In this document: piece after piece, positions 12,840-26,100 of the stretch
Numbering within the stretch: the first letter of the stretch is position 1
Layout: the number at the start of each line of letters is the position of its first letter
Source: Polytrichum commune
Taxonomy: Eukaryota; Streptophyta; Polytrichopsida; Polytrichales; Polytrichaceae
DNA: 64,000 nucleotides
Assembly (NCBI GenBank): GCA_950295325.1
Contig: OX485804.1
Span: 930,001-994,000, forward strand
Reading direction: 5' to 3'
Position numbers and translations under genes: made by a program
Notes under the pieces: generated by a model
The model's input: only the letters and a program-made list of their open reading frames with translations
Databases searched by the model: none
Told to the model about the DNA's origin: nothing

Positions 12840-13537
12840 CAGGATTCGTGGTTAACTTATGTCACTTGATGTCTGAATCACAGTTTCTAGACTGTATTTC
12901 TTGCCCGTGGTTGGATTATGTGTAACGTGGCAATCCTTAATCAATTAGACTCTCTAAGATGGGTAGCTGGAACACGTTGCAGGGAATACTTAGTGCACCA
13001 ATTCCTCACTAAAGTCATAGAAGTTGGTGTTAAGTCACTCGATGTGCACCTGATAGTTATACTGCGGAGCAGATTGAAGTTCTTGCCGGTGGTTGAATTT
13101 GTGTTCCAAAGTTGAAGGTGGAAATTTCCAATCATCAAGGCTAAAGTTCTGGGGCTTCTAAGTTGGACCGTAGCTGCAACAAGTAACAGGGATACTTAGT
13201 GGACGAATTCCTCATAAAAAATCTCAGGTGTTCAGTCACTAGATGTGCACCTGATGAAATTTTCTGCGGAGCAGATTGAATTTCTTGCCGGTAGTTGGAT
13301 TTGTGTTCCGAAGTCGAAGGTGGAAATCGCCAATCACCGAAGCTCTAGTTCTGGGGATTGTAAGTTGGACCATATCTCCAACGAGGAGCAGGAATATTGA
13401 GGGCACCGTTTCGTTACAAAATCCTCAGGAGTTGGGTCTAAGTTAGTTGATGTGCACCTGATAGTTTTTCTTTTGTGGAACCGACTGAATTTCTAGCCGG
13501 TGGTTAGGATTTTGGTCTTGAGTTTGAAGGGGTCACC
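12840..13537 (+). repeat. Tandem repeat, about 200-bp units, in the ABCB leader
   Basis: Three to four diverged units lie immediately before the start codon. The anchor GATGTGCACCTGAT occurs near 13041, 13242 and 13449, and a more diverged unit begins near 12,850. Each unit also carries TTCTTGCC/CTAGCCGGTGGTT and GTTTGAAGG-like text. The last unit runs straight into the ATG at 13,538, so the translated leader itself derives from the repeat. If transcribed, this is 5'UTR; otherwise it is proximal promoter. Confidence 0.75.
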
Positions 13538-16500
13538 ATGCAAGAGGATTCATCTGCTTATGTGAAGGAGCTTCATCTTCAGCAGGGAGGGATTGAACTG
13601 GGCGGAAACATCACCAATTCAGTGGATGAATTGCCGCATGATGTAACGGCGGCTAATGGCATCCACTCTTCAATGAGCAATAGCGATGACAGCAAGGAAT
13701 ACACCTCCAAGAAGAAGAGGAAGAAGCAGAAGAAGGACTCGGAGAACTTGGAGGATGAGAGGTTGAGTACTTCATACTGGGCGCTCTTTAAGTACGCAGA
13801 TGCGCTTGACATTCTCCTGATGACGGTGGGTACTTTAGGTGCCATCGCAAATGGGTTGACGTTACCGGCAATGCTGATTATTCAGAGCCATTTGATCAAC
13901 ACATTTGGAAGTCTACAAACTACCCCATCGAGCATTTCAGCGAACATTTCGAAGGTGCCTCAAATAATCATTTTCTCTGTCCCTCTCTTTTCTCTCTCTT
14001 TGCATCGACATTCGACATGATTCATTATTGGTAGGAAAATTACACGCCACATGAATAAGCTTCAAGATTGAATCAGCTCTATGAGAGGTTTGCCGTGCAG
14101 TTAACAAGGAGACTTTGGGATGGTTTGTGGGTGTGGCCCAGTACTCTTTGTATTTCGTCTACACAGCGGTTGTGGGATGGGTGACGGCATATCTTGGTCA
14201 GTTACCATGTTAAACCTTCTCTTGAGACAGTCCTTTTTTGTTTGTTTGTTTTTGGGTCCTTTCCTGGATGTCATCAATCCATATTCTGTGTAATTTAAGG
14301 CATGGGTGCCGTTCTTCAATAGACGAGGAGAATGTGCATACAGCATGACCTTTTATGGAGTGCCAAGTTGCTAACCCGGTGGGTTAACTTTTGCAGAGAT
14401 AAGTTGCTGGATGTGCACGGGGGAGAGGCAATCATCTCGCATCCGTGCAAAGTACTTGCGTGCCATTTTACGCCAAGATGTTGCGTACTTTGACAGTGAG
14501 TCCAGCAGTACAGCCGTGGTTGTGAACAACGTGTCCGCCGATTCTTTACTGGTCCAAGAGGCCATGAGTGAGAAGGTAGGTCGGTCTGAACCACCCACCT
14601 TTCACTTTGAAAATCGCAGAAAGAACTTAGATAGAAAGAAAGGTGATTCAGGCGAAGATGTGATAATTGCACTGTTATTTGAAGATGTGGAGGAATTTGT
14701 GGCTGTTAACAATATCCAGTGGTGTTGTGATGTGTTTTGGATTTCTTACAATTTGTGGGTCTGAAAATTTGGTGCAATGAGGTTGGGAATTTCGGACAAA
14801 ATATGACATACTTAGTCAGTCTTATCCACCTATCTATCTCTTCACTCAAAATTGCAGAAAGGATGAAATAAAGAAACAGGATGATTCTGGCGAAGAAGTT
14901 ATAATTGCACTGAAATTGCAAATTGTGGAGGAATCAGTGGTTTCCAACCTATCCAGTGGTGTTGTGATGTGGGTCTGAAAACACACTTCGTCTTTCTGAA
15001 CCACTCATCTCTCAATTTCAAATTGCAGAAAGAAAGACAGAAACAACATGATGATTCCGGTGAAGAAGTTGTGATTGCACTATAATTGCAAATTGGGAGG
15101 GAACAGGTGGCTGTTAACCTATCCAGTGATGTTGTGATGTGGTTCAGATTTCTTACAAGCTGTGGGCCTGAAAATTTGGTGCAATCAGGTTGGTAACTTC
15201 GTACAGAACATGACACACTTCATTGGAGGCTACGCTGTTGCATATTACCAAGTGTGGAGGCTAGCCCTTGCTGCTACGCCTTTTGTGCCTCTGCTTCTGA
15301 TCCCAGGGGCATTTTACAACCGAGCAGTCACCAGTCTTGCAGTGAGGATGCAAAATGCCTACGGCAAGGCTGGAGGTATCGCCGAGGAGTCAATTTCTTC
15401 AGTTCGAACAGTGTACTCTTTTGTGGGGGAGGCAAGCACAGTTAAGTCTTACAGTGACTCTTTGGACGAGACTGTGAGGCTGGGCATGAAGCAAGGGCTG
15501 GCCAAGGGCCTGGCCATGGGATCCGTGGGGATCAACTTTGCCATCTGGGCCTTCATGGGGTGGTATGGCAGTGTCCAAATCATAGATGGCAATGCAAATG
15601 GTGGGAAAGTTTTGACCACAGGATTTGCAATTCTGTCTGGTGGAATGTAAGTGTCAGCTTCTCTTCAACATGTTAACATAACATTCTCAAGTAGCCTATT
15701 TAGGTTCCTTATGCAAATGGAATAGTTCCTAGGAAATCTGGATAACCTAAGAAGGATTCTATTTGGGACACATCTCTTCGAGTGGATCTTGGTAGATGGA
15801 AGAAGGCTTTGTATCCGAAGAAAGGCAACAACGAGGTGTTGTTTTATGAGAGCTTGTCACTCGACTATGCTCGGTATTCATGCATGTAGTTAAGGACCTT
15901 GCTTCTGAAAGCTTATTCTTGAAGCTAGAAGAGGAAGAGAACGTCCTTGGACATGCTTTAGGATGCTACGAAATTTTATGAGGTAGATATGTAGTCTTTT
16001 GACTTCCTAATTGCTACAATCTGTTTGGGCTCTCAGCACATTCAGGATCTGTGTCTACTCTAAGTGTTGTGCATTTATAGTAAATGTGTTTCTCATGATT
16101 TTTGCATTGTCACCGTAACAGAGCTTTGGGAAATGCATTACCCAATTTCAAGGCCTTCTCACAAGGATGTACAGCCGCAGCGCGCATATTTGCTCTCATA
16201 AGCAGAGTACCGCCTATTGATTGTGATGATGTCACTGGTAAAACCCTAGAGAAAGTGGTGGGGAATTTGGAGTTGCGCAATGTGGATTTTGCCTACCCCT
16301 CACGCAAAGACGTCCCTGTATTCCAGAATTTCAGTCTCCAAATCCCAGCAGGTGATCTCAGTAATCAATTACAGGTGGTTACATCAATCTGCCAAAACGA
16401 TTGAACCTCAGAGTAGTAGCACATTATGGGGTGTTTTGTTTCCATTACATCTATCTCTCATACATATCAATTTCGAGTGCTATGTGTTCCTCAAGCACTA

Positions 16501-19500
16501 CTAACTACATAGGATCCTTTTTCCCCCTCTTGATTCTAATTTCGGAAGAAGTTCCAAATTAACATGGCCCTCTTCGAACGGTATTTGAGTTTCAAGTTGC
16601 AAATGTGCAGGCAAAACAGTGGCTCTGGTGGGTACAAGTGGGTCAGGCAAGAGCACTGTAATTGCTCTACTGGAACGGTTCTACGACCCTCTGGCAGGTC
16701 AAGTTCTAATTGATGGTGTCAACATCAAGGAGCTGCAATTGAAGTGGCTTCGACGCCAGATTGGTTTAGTGAGTCAGGAGCCTGCACTCTTTGCAACATC
16801 CATACGAGAGAACATCCTGTATGGAAAGGATGGAGCTTCTATGGAGGAAGTCATTCAAGCCGCAAAGTCAGCGAATGCGCATGCTTTCATAACGAAACTA
16901 CCCAATGGCTTTGAAACCCAGGTATGCAAAGGCAATGCCAAGTTGCTTCAACTCACTTCAAAACGTGATTTGAAGGTGTAGGTTGTAGTGCTTGCTTGAT
17001 ATTGAGGTTTCCCTTAGTGTTAAAAATGTAGTTGAGTCCCATCTACATCAAAGATTGAGAGTGCAAAGCAAGTGATGGGTTTAGGGTTTAGGGTTTGATA
17101 TTGAAGTTTCCCTTGATGTTGGATATGTAGTCAATATTCCAATGTACAACGGAGTTTGAGAGTGCAAAGCAAGTCATGGGGTTTAGGGTTGAAATTTCCC
17201 TTGATGTTGGATATGTATTGCAATAGTCCCATCTACAGCGAAGTTTGAGAGTGCAAAGCAATTGATGGGTCTAGGGTTTAGGGTGTATGGTTTGATGTTG
17301 AGGTATCCCTTGATTTTGGAATTGTATGCAAGAGTTCCACCTTCAGCGAAGTTTGAGAGTCATGGATCATGGGGTTTAAGTTTTAGGTTTCAGCATTGAA
17401 AGATATTGTCAATGCTTGTGAGGCCACCACTAATTATGGGTGTTGCAGGTAGGAGAGAGGGGAGTACAGATGTCAGGAGGACAGAAGCAACGCATTGCTA
17501 TTGCTCGCGCAATGCTGAAAAACCCTCCTGTGTTGTTGCTGGATGAGGCAACGAGCGCTTTAGATGCCGAGTCAGAGAAGGTGGTGCAGGTTGCACTGGA
17601 GAAAGCTGCCTTGGGACGCACCACTGTGGTTGTTGCCCATCGTCTCTCCACCATCCGTAATGCTGATTTGATTGCTGTTGTGCAATATGGCAAGGTGCAC
17701 TATTTCCCCAACCTCTCTACTTGCTGTCACCTATTGTTCATATTGGTCATTCAAAAAGTGTCCATTAGATTGCTGATGAACCTCACATTGTGACCTGAAT
17801 ATGTGCATCTTTTTAAAAGCCACTGTGGTACTTTAATGAAATCAATTGTGTTCACAGACATTGTGTAGTGGTCATTGTTAGCCTCACATGTTACTTGTGA
17901 GGATCTTCCTTCAGTGTTCTGGTGTATCCTGTTGTCTCCTTCAGTTTTGGATGCTGTTTCAAGTAGAAGTTTTTTGGAAATGGTGGATCTGAGATAAGAT
18001 GGCCTCTATTATAAAAGAGAGAAGAATAATTTTCATTAAGGGCGCAGGGGTCATTTGTAAATATCTTTGGAGATTGGAAGACCTGGAGATGCACATGCAA
18101 GCAGGAAATTGTCATGATATAGAATTAAGGATGTTGGTGCACAGTCCATGTTAAGCTCTGTGAGCCAATTTCTACAGTAGTACGTTTCTTTTGAACTCAT
18201 AAGAATGAGTTTCTTTGGGGATGGTTAGAACTGATCTGGACATTGAGGATGTTATGACAACAGGTTGTGGAGACGGGCACCCATGAGGAGCTTATGGCGA
18301 AAGGTCAGCAAGGGGCTTTCGCAGCCCTCGTGAAGCTGCAGCAAGCTCACCAGGAAGCTGAAGCAGAGGCTAAAACTGATATCACAGGAACAAATGAAAT
18401 TGTAAATCGGAGTTTGTCATCTCCCCGTAGAAAAAGCCTATCAGTCCATCGGAAATCATTTGAAGAAGGAAGATTGAGTAGTGCTTCTAGAAAAGATGGC
18501 ATTACTATTGATTCTGTGGTGCCAGATGCTAAGTTTAAACCTCAGATACCATCGTTCCGTCGACTTTTAATGCTCAATCGGCCAGAGTGGAAACAGGCAA
18601 TCATGGGATTAATAGGCGCAATTGCGTTTGGATTTGTGCAACCCTTCTATGCCTACGTCTTGGGTGATATGATTGCTGTTTTTTATCAAAAAGATTATGC
18701 AAAGATGAGGCACGAGATCAAGATATATGTGTCCATTTTCATGGTACTGGCCGTGGCAGCCTTCACTGTCAATCTTCTACAGCATTACAATTTTGCTGCT
18801 ATGGGTGAATATTTGACAAAGCGGATTCGTGTAAGAATGTTAAGAAACATTATGCAGTTTGAAGTTGGTTGGTACGATAGGGATGAGAATGCGAGTGGTG
18901 CTGTCTGCTCCCGCCTTGCATCAGATGCCAATATGGTATAAGCCTCTATATACCCATCCATTGATCTCACAGATATGAAGAAATTCCTTGTCTTAATCAT
19001 ACAAACTCTTTGTCTTAATTTTCTTTGAAGAATTCTAATCTGCCACCTAGAGGTGCACTAAGACTGCAGTTTACATGACTGATACAATATCTTTGTTAGC
19101 TTGCAATTTTATATCCAAGAGAAAAGTGTTGTAACTAACCTAGCTGTGTGCAGTGGAACGGGCAAAAATTGTGGATGAGTTTTCTGCTCGTAGAGTCTAA
19201 TATTGATGGTATGTGAATGTGCAGGTGAGGGCTCTGGTGGGTGACAGGATATCACTTCTGGTGCAAACTGCAAGTGCAATTATTGTGAGTTTTGGTATAG
19301 GTATGAGTATATCGTGGAAATTAGCGCTGGTGGTGATTTCCATTCAGCCCGTTATCATTGGTTGTTTTTACATCAAGAAGGTTCTCCTCACTGGTTTTGC
19401 ACAGCAAACGGCAAAGGCACAACAGCAAGCAGCTCAAGTTGCAAGTGAAGCTGTGGCCCAACACCGGACTGTTACTGCATTTTCAGCACAGGACAAGGTA

Positions 19501-21381
19501 AATTACCATCAGATAACTGTGGTTGGAAGTATTAATGATGTGAGACACATGTATACTACACTTGGAAATCCAAATGGAAAGAACTACGAATCAGGAAGAA
19601 GAGGCACAGTGCATGCTGTTAGAATGGAATTGAAGTGTCTCACATACCAGTGTCCATTCGACTCTTGTAGTTTGACCTTGTTAGATCCATGCTATTGCAG
19701 GTCCTTGGACTATTTGATGCAAAGCTAGAGGGACCAAAGAAGGAAGCCTTTAAAAGAGCACAGGTGGCTGGCGTTGGACTTGGAGCTGCCACATTCTTTT
19801 TATATGCTTCTTGGGGTTTAGATTACTGGTATGGTGGAAAGCTAGCGAGTGCAGGGGAGGTGACCTTTGCAGATGTATTGAAGACGTTTTTCGTTCTTGT
19901 AAGTACGGGTCGAGTTTTAGCAGAAGCAGGAACTCTCACACCCGATCTTGCCAAAGGTACAACTGCAATAGCATCAGTGTTCAACATTCTTGATCGACAC
20001 ACTGAAATTGATGCAGATAGTAAAACTTCTGAGAAAGTGGACAGTGTGGAAGGACATGTGGAGTTGCGAGATGTTCAATTCGCATATCCTGCAAGACCTG
20101 ATGTGATGATCTTCAAGAATTTCAATCTGACTGTTAAAGCTGGCTGCACAGTGGCCATGGTTGGCCAGAGTGGCTCAGGGAAGAGCACTATAATTGGATT
20201 GATTGAGAGATTCTATGATCCATTGAAAGGGAAGGTTCTGATTGATGGGAAAGACATCAAAACCATGAACCTCCACTCGTTGCGACAACATATAGGTCTT
20301 GTGAGCCAGGAGCCCACACTGTTTGCTGGTACTCTTCGTGACAATATTGCTTATGGGCGAGCCGATGCTAGTGAGACTGATATAATTGAAGCAGCTGTGG
20401 CCGCCAATGCTCATACGTTTATCAGGTGAGATTATGAGTTCCCCTTTCATGTAAATCCTGCAAAGAGTTTCTTATTGCCACAACAGTGTCCATAGTATTT
20501 ATTGTTCAACTTGTTGCCTAGAATAGGTACTTGTTTGTGTTCATATTTGATTCTGTTCATGTTTCTAGGTTGATGGATTTGTTTCTAATATTTCTGTCCT
20601 CTCTTGAGCAGTGGTAATATTTTATTCTTGATGATGAAGTTAAAATTTCTTATTGGTGGAGTCTTTTACAATCGTAACCTAATTCTGTGCTATCTAATAT
20701 CTTTAGGCATATGTTCACATGTGTTCTCGGTGCCTCTTTGAGAATGTGAATGGATTTATTTTGAGTTTCATCAAACTTCCAACAAATCTGTTGATACATG
20801 TGTATTTCCAAATCTTCAGTTCTTTGCCGAAAGGATACAACACCTTTGCTGGTGAAAGAGGACTGCAGCTCTCAGGGGGGCAGAAGCAGCGTATTGCTCT
20901 TGCACGTGCGATCCTGAAAAATCCAGCAATCTTGCTTCTTGATGAGGCTACAAGTGCATTAGATGCAGAGTCTGAGCGTGTTGTACAAGATGCACTTGAC
21001 CGCATGATGGTTGGTCGAACTACTATCATTGTTGCACACAGGTGAGAAACTATTGGTATTATCTCATCATCTGTTTAAAATTCCCATGAATGAGAACCTT
21101 GCACTTAAGCAACAATGAAGGGGCAGTTGAGATATTACAGCAAACAAGTAACTACCTTTAAAATGATAGTTAGTTTTCTGCATTCAATAGACCAATGCCC
21201 ACTAAATGCTGCTCTATGTTACTTCATGGTATGCAGATTATCAACAATACAAAACGCCGACACGATTGCTGTGATGCAAGATGGGGTCATTTTGGAACAA
21301 GGAACACATGAGCAGTTGATGGCTAAAGGCGAGGGTGGTGGTTACTTCTCACTTGTCAGTCTTCAGACCACCATGAACTAG
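13538..21381 (+). CDS. Full-size ABCB transporter, ABCB15-like (12 exons)
   Basis: Exons by hand: 13538–13954, 14088–14196, 14397–14575, 15189–15646, 16122–16351, 16611–16921, 17449–17694, 18264–18935, 19225–19497, 19701–20425, 20820–21041, 21237–21381, giving 3,987 nt and 1,328 aa. The order is TMD1–NBD1–TMD2–NBD2, the full-size MDR/P-glycoprotein layout. NBD1 has Walker [10 protein letters not shown] (472–480), signature SGGQ (577–580), Walker B LLLDEAT (597–603) and H632. NBD2 has GQSGSGKST (1120–1128), SGGQ (1225–1228) and Walker B ending at D1248–E1249. Both ATPase sites look complete. The N-terminus is cytosolic, with a KKKRKKQKK cluster. Strings such as [16 protein letters not shown] and [12 protein letters not shown] place it nearest the plant ABCB15-like clade. 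This is a membrane ATP-driven exporter; the substrate cannot be read from sequence. The start of exon 2 is the least certain junction. The plain ATG context GTCACCATGC supports the start. Confidence 0.9.
14576..15188 (+). repeat. ABCB intron 3: tandem repeat with duplicated exon start
   Basis: Three diverged units carry GCAGAAAG (near 14616, 14854 and 15028), GATTCNGGCGAAGA and TATCCAGTGNTGTTGTGATGTG. The first unit ends at 14781 with AG followed by GTTGGGAATTTC, which repeats the start of the true next exon at 15189 (GTTGGTAACTTC) together with its acceptor. The duplicated piece reads [10 protein letters not shown] against [10 protein letters not shown], then diverges. Units are about 238 and 170 bp apart. 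Confidence 0.75.
16922..17448 (+). repeat. ABCB intron 6: tandem repeat, about 90–110-bp units
   Basis: Four diverged units share TTTGAGAGTGCAAAGCAA (near 17052, 17153, 17243 and, shortened, 17351) and TTTCCCTTGATGTTGGATATG. TTTAGGG strings, the plant telomere-type heptamer, occur in most units, up to two adjacent. They are too few and too interrupted to be a telomere insertion. Confidence 0.75.
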
Positions 21382-23122
21382 GTCCGCCTCCCTCACTTTT
21401 GTGAGAACAGAATAGCATCTCTAATTTGTTGCAATACATTCGTGTAGTGATCTTCAAGTTAAATAATGAGTGTTTCCAAGGACAGAAGATGTTGGTGAGG
21501 TCAATGATGGGGAGAAGGGATATGATTGAGATGGGAGGAAGGGAAAAGATGAGCTTGGAGGAATCAGACCTATGAAAAGCTCAGGTGAAGCTTTCTAGCA
21601 CCATTTCGGCATCTAAGCAATGCTGTTGCTCCAAAATGGATAGCTCATAAAGACTTTAGATGTATAGGGGAGCTTAATCTAGATGAACGTCATGCTGTTT
21701 TGTAAGATGCTCACCTTGCAATATGCAGATCATCAGTCATAGATTGGTACATCTAAGCTACCCACATAATTATTATCAGTTGAGTTTTTGCAACTATAGA
21801 CGAGAGTAGAACACTTATGAGTGAGTGTTGGCTAAAGTAGGTGCTACTTGCAGCTTCGTGTGGCTTCTGATTGAAGGACTTCTCTTCGATGAGGGATCCA
21901 CATGTTTCAGATGATCTCATGCTTCTCTCTAATAGAAGAATGTCAGTGATGGAAAACTTCAATTTATTTTATGGGTGTTTTTTGATTTTTATTAACACTT
22001 TTCTTCACAAAGTGCATACCATTGAAGAGTTTGTTTGAGTTATGTTCAATGCCATGTTTTGTCCTGTTCAATGTTTGGGTTGGTGTACTTCCGAACTGAA
22101 TCAGTGAACCGTGTGACCTATCTAATGGATTTCTTCCCTTCCTGTTTCTGTGAAGCAGATCCAAAAGCATTAGGGTCAGGTATTTGCTCTTCTTGTTACA
22201 ACTCTTCAGGGATCATTTCTTCTGATGGGTGTTGTAGCAGTCAACTTTTCTTAACGAGTCTTGATTGGTATACTAAAGTATGAAATTCTAACTTGTCCTT
22301 GATACATATAGGTCCAGAAATGAGTGTTGGGGTTTATATCAAATGTCCATCGAGGCAACTCAAAAATGAAAGAATTTGGCTCCTGGAAGTGCTCAAATTG
22401 TGTGATGAAAACGGTGTTCACTGAAAAAAGATGCACACAATGACTTGTGAAACCTACTGTAGAATGCACTAATAACATGAATCCTATGGTCAACAAGTGT
22501 TTTGACAGTTCAACATGCTACATACATACCCAAAACCAGCAGATTTTTTAACTTTACATATAAATATTGATTATCGCCTGAGAAACATAATATGAGAGAG
22601 ACCTACAACCCAAATCCAATCACTCTCGAAGTATGAATTCCTGAAAAAAGAAAAAGGAAAAGAAAAATGTGAAGTCCATGCTTCCAAATACTTTGTCAAA
22701 GGGTACCATCTAGCATACACACAAGTAACTGTTTCACCTTCCCAGGTTGATTGTTTGTCCCCTTCATATGTCGACAAAAAGCATGGCTACCATGATTCAC
22801 ATTCCAACTGTGTACTCAAAACGTGTATTCTAAGTGGGCAGGGCGCCGTCAACTCCTATAATGACTATCACTGCCCAAGTCACTAGTGCTGTGCACGAGA
22901 AGGCCATCAGCTCCTCTAATTACTAACATTGTCCAATTAGCTAGTGCAGCTGTGCAGAAACAGGAACTCTAATCTCTTGAACTCCAATCTCGAAGAGACC
23001 TGAAAATCATCAGCTCCTAGTACTATCTTTCTTTGCTGTGGAGTTTCGGCAGGTGATTGATTTGAGGTTTGAGTAAAATTACTTGAAACGGTCTTCAGGA
23101 GTTCAGATGATGAATTAGGAAT
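21382..23122. other. Convergent intergenic region (two 3' ends)
   Basis: The plus-strand ABCB gene stops at 21,381 and the minus-strand HMA gene stops at 23,123, so both 3'UTRs lie here. No further gene is recognised. A two-copy tandem repeat with a 59-bp period, sharing GCCRTCARCTCCT and GTGCTGTGCA-like text, lies at about 22844–22965. Confidence 0.6.
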
Positions 23123-26100
23123 TTAACGGATGTGCTTGACATAATTGGGGTTGGTGATAGGCGGGTGTTCATAGCCGTCTTGGTTGCTGAGGGGGCCAGG
23201 CGAGTAGTTCTGGCTGGGCCGATAGTCACTGTAGTAGGCATCCTTGGGCTCATAGTCACGGAGGTCGGCTTCACCCTTGCGGAAGTCGCTGTACTGGGGC
23301 ACATGACGCTCACGGGGGCGCCCATATGAGTTTCCATTCCTCATCTCACGCTGGCGTTCAGCATCTTCCAAGTCCTTGGTGACCTTGGTGACATCCAACA
23401 AAATGCGGGGCTGTGTGGAGTGGGAGTCACCAGCGCGCGGGCTCTTTGGCGCAGTGTGACTGCCCCCAAACGCAAATGAATCCGAATCCCGAGGACGGAC
23501 GGGTGGGTATAAAGGCTCTTGCATGCCCCCGCGTGAGCCCTGCCCCAACGCAAACTGGTTGAAGCTCAACTCCTTCTCGAGCGCCGGGCCTCGTCCTGCA
23601 CGGGGACTCCCCATCGGGCTTCTCCTTTGGTGTGTGTTATTGTATCCATCTCTTGTGGGGCTCAGTCGGGGGCTCCGTGTGTCGTTATAGTCGTTACCGT
23701 GGCGTCGTGTGTCGTCACGGTACTCATCGTCCCGCCGCCGGCCCATAGGGCTTCGCCGATCATCATAAGAACCGGCAATCCTCCCTTGGTGCATTGGGTT
23801 TTGGATGTCTTCATACTCGGCCGGCCGGCGGTTCGGGCTTCTTCGGTTTGGATCCACATACTCGTCCCCTTGCCGGATGGGCTTGCCTGTCGTCTCATAC
23901 AGGTCAGGACCTTCTCTCCCAAGAAACTCACCATCTCGCCTTGCTGGGCCCCTTCGCGTGCCAATATAACTATCGTCTCTCGACTGCATGTGGGGCCTCC
24001 TACCATTGCCATACTCACCCTGGTCCCGTCGATGGTCATACTCCTGATTTCTCGGGCCAAACACGTCTCGGGACTGGGTGTCATATTCCCCTTCGCGTGG
24101 GCTTCGGTACTCGCCTTGTCGCTGGGGTCGGTAGTCTCCTTCTCGGTGGCTGCGGTAATCAATGTCGCGCGACTGGTAATCACCTTCACGAGGGCTTCGG
24201 TATTCACCCTCCCTGGGACTACCTCGAGGGGATCGATACGCCCCTTCTCGTGGACTTCTGTGTTCCTGCAGTTCTCTGGCCCTGATCACAAATTATGATG
24301 GACGATGAGAAGAATACACAACGTCAAGTTGATGTTTTTTTAAGATTGATAGATAGATTGATAGACAGAAATGCCGGTTTTGTGAGGAAGTAGGCATGAA
24401 AGAAGTCTAGCCTCTTCGCCCACATTAGGCGACTGCCACCTTTCGTTGCATGTTGCACGTGACATGGAGAAGAAACTGGTCAATGGAGAACTGCCATATG
24501 AACATAGTATCTGGCTGAAAAGATCAAGACAAAACCTCATTCACCTCTACCGAATAGTTAACCACACCCATAGCCCCTCCTCCCAAGCAAAGCACCCAGA
24601 CAAACCTTCATGTCACTCTTCATACTCTTCCTTCTACAAAAATGTTGTAAGTTATATTGTCAGGACACACAATACAAGCCCACACTGGTATCATGGGGAA
24701 TGACCAAAAAATCAAAGTGGTCAAACTAAAGGTTGCCATGCCCAAGCCAAAATACCAACTCAACACCCACATAGTGCACGTGACACGACCCCCTGTTTGG
24801 GCCACCAATAATCCCATTTGCCACCTTAATGGATATATTAGAGTAAGAATATAATATGAAAGTTATATGAAAGTTATATGAAAGTTAATCATCTCCTGGA
24901 AATACCCATACGTTGCTAATGGGACAACCACCCCAAAAATCCACCTTGCTCTCGACTGAAACCAATTCTGGACCACCACCCTCAAGAGTGTATGTCAAAT
25001 GCCCAAATCACACATTGACCCTAACTTTACTAGCCTAGATACGGCCAATCCATCCGAGGAACCAACTCGGGCACCTATGCATACTGTACTAACCATACTC
25101 TAACACCAGCTAGTATGCATAACAACCTCGTCTACACATAGTCTAAATAACTCAAAATTGGGTGCAACATCATCGACAAGAAGACCATGACCACAAAACA
25201 TATATAATATAACCTGGTCTCGGCGGGCGCGACTGGTGTGCTATAGAGGTGCGGGTCTTGCACTTGGCGCCGCGGGTCGGCATTGAAGTCACGCGGGTCG
25301 CGGATGGCTTTCACGGGCACAATTCCCTCCTTGGTGCGGATGGGCACCAAGTTGGGCGGTGCTTGGAGCTCAGGGGCCAAGCTCCCCGGGTTCTTGGTGG
25401 GCAAGGGCCTCCGGGGGTCCATGGAGGTCCCCGGGTGCACCTTGCTAGGGTCCACAGGGGTGCCGTCTTTCGCATCCACAGGGATAAAAACCACATCACG
25501 AACCTCTGACACACCACCATTCTTGATGACCCTCGTGTTGGGGCCTAGCCCCGGAGGCGTGTGCGGGGTATGTCCATCATCGCGCACCTCCTTTATCCTA
25601 TCGGGGTCGACAGGCCGGCCGTCTTTCGCGTCCACGGGGATGAAGACAACCTCCCGCGCCTCGACACGGTGGCCGTGCGCTTGCACCACCACCGGTGGAC
25701 CTTCGCCGGGCGGAAGCTTCTTCACCATGTCGATTTCCTGGTTGTTCATATAAGGTTGTTGATGTGGGCGATGTTGTTGGAGTTGCATCCCCTGCGCCGG
25801 TGTCATTTGGAGCTGGTGTTGCCGGTGCTGAATCTCCTGTGGGGTGATCATTGTCCGCCCATTAGAGTCCTCGACATGGTCCACCACCAACACCAGCGAC
25901 TCTGGCGGCTGCTTCTGAACAGGGTACTGGGTCATTTGTTGTTGGCCTTCCATTGGCGGTCCGTGGGGGAACGACTCTTCACGTCGCGGTTGGGTTCGAA
26001 TCATCTGTTTGCGCCGCTCAATCTCCCGCAACTCATGTTCACTAACCGCGTACAGTGGCGGCGCGATCTGCTTCCCGGGCTCTGGGTGCCAGAACGTCGC

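Noticed and set aside
17041-17300. Telomere insertion suggested by TTTAGGG strings in ABCB intron 6
   Set aside because: At most two heptamers are adjacent; they sit within a tandem unit of unrelated sequence, so they come from repeat duplication.
23627-24298. 223-codon plus-strand frame opposite the HMA gene's last exon
   Set aside because: It is antisense to the Arg/Tyr-rich repeat tail. The repetitive codons leave the reverse strand open by chance, and the minus strand joins in frame to the HMA domain.
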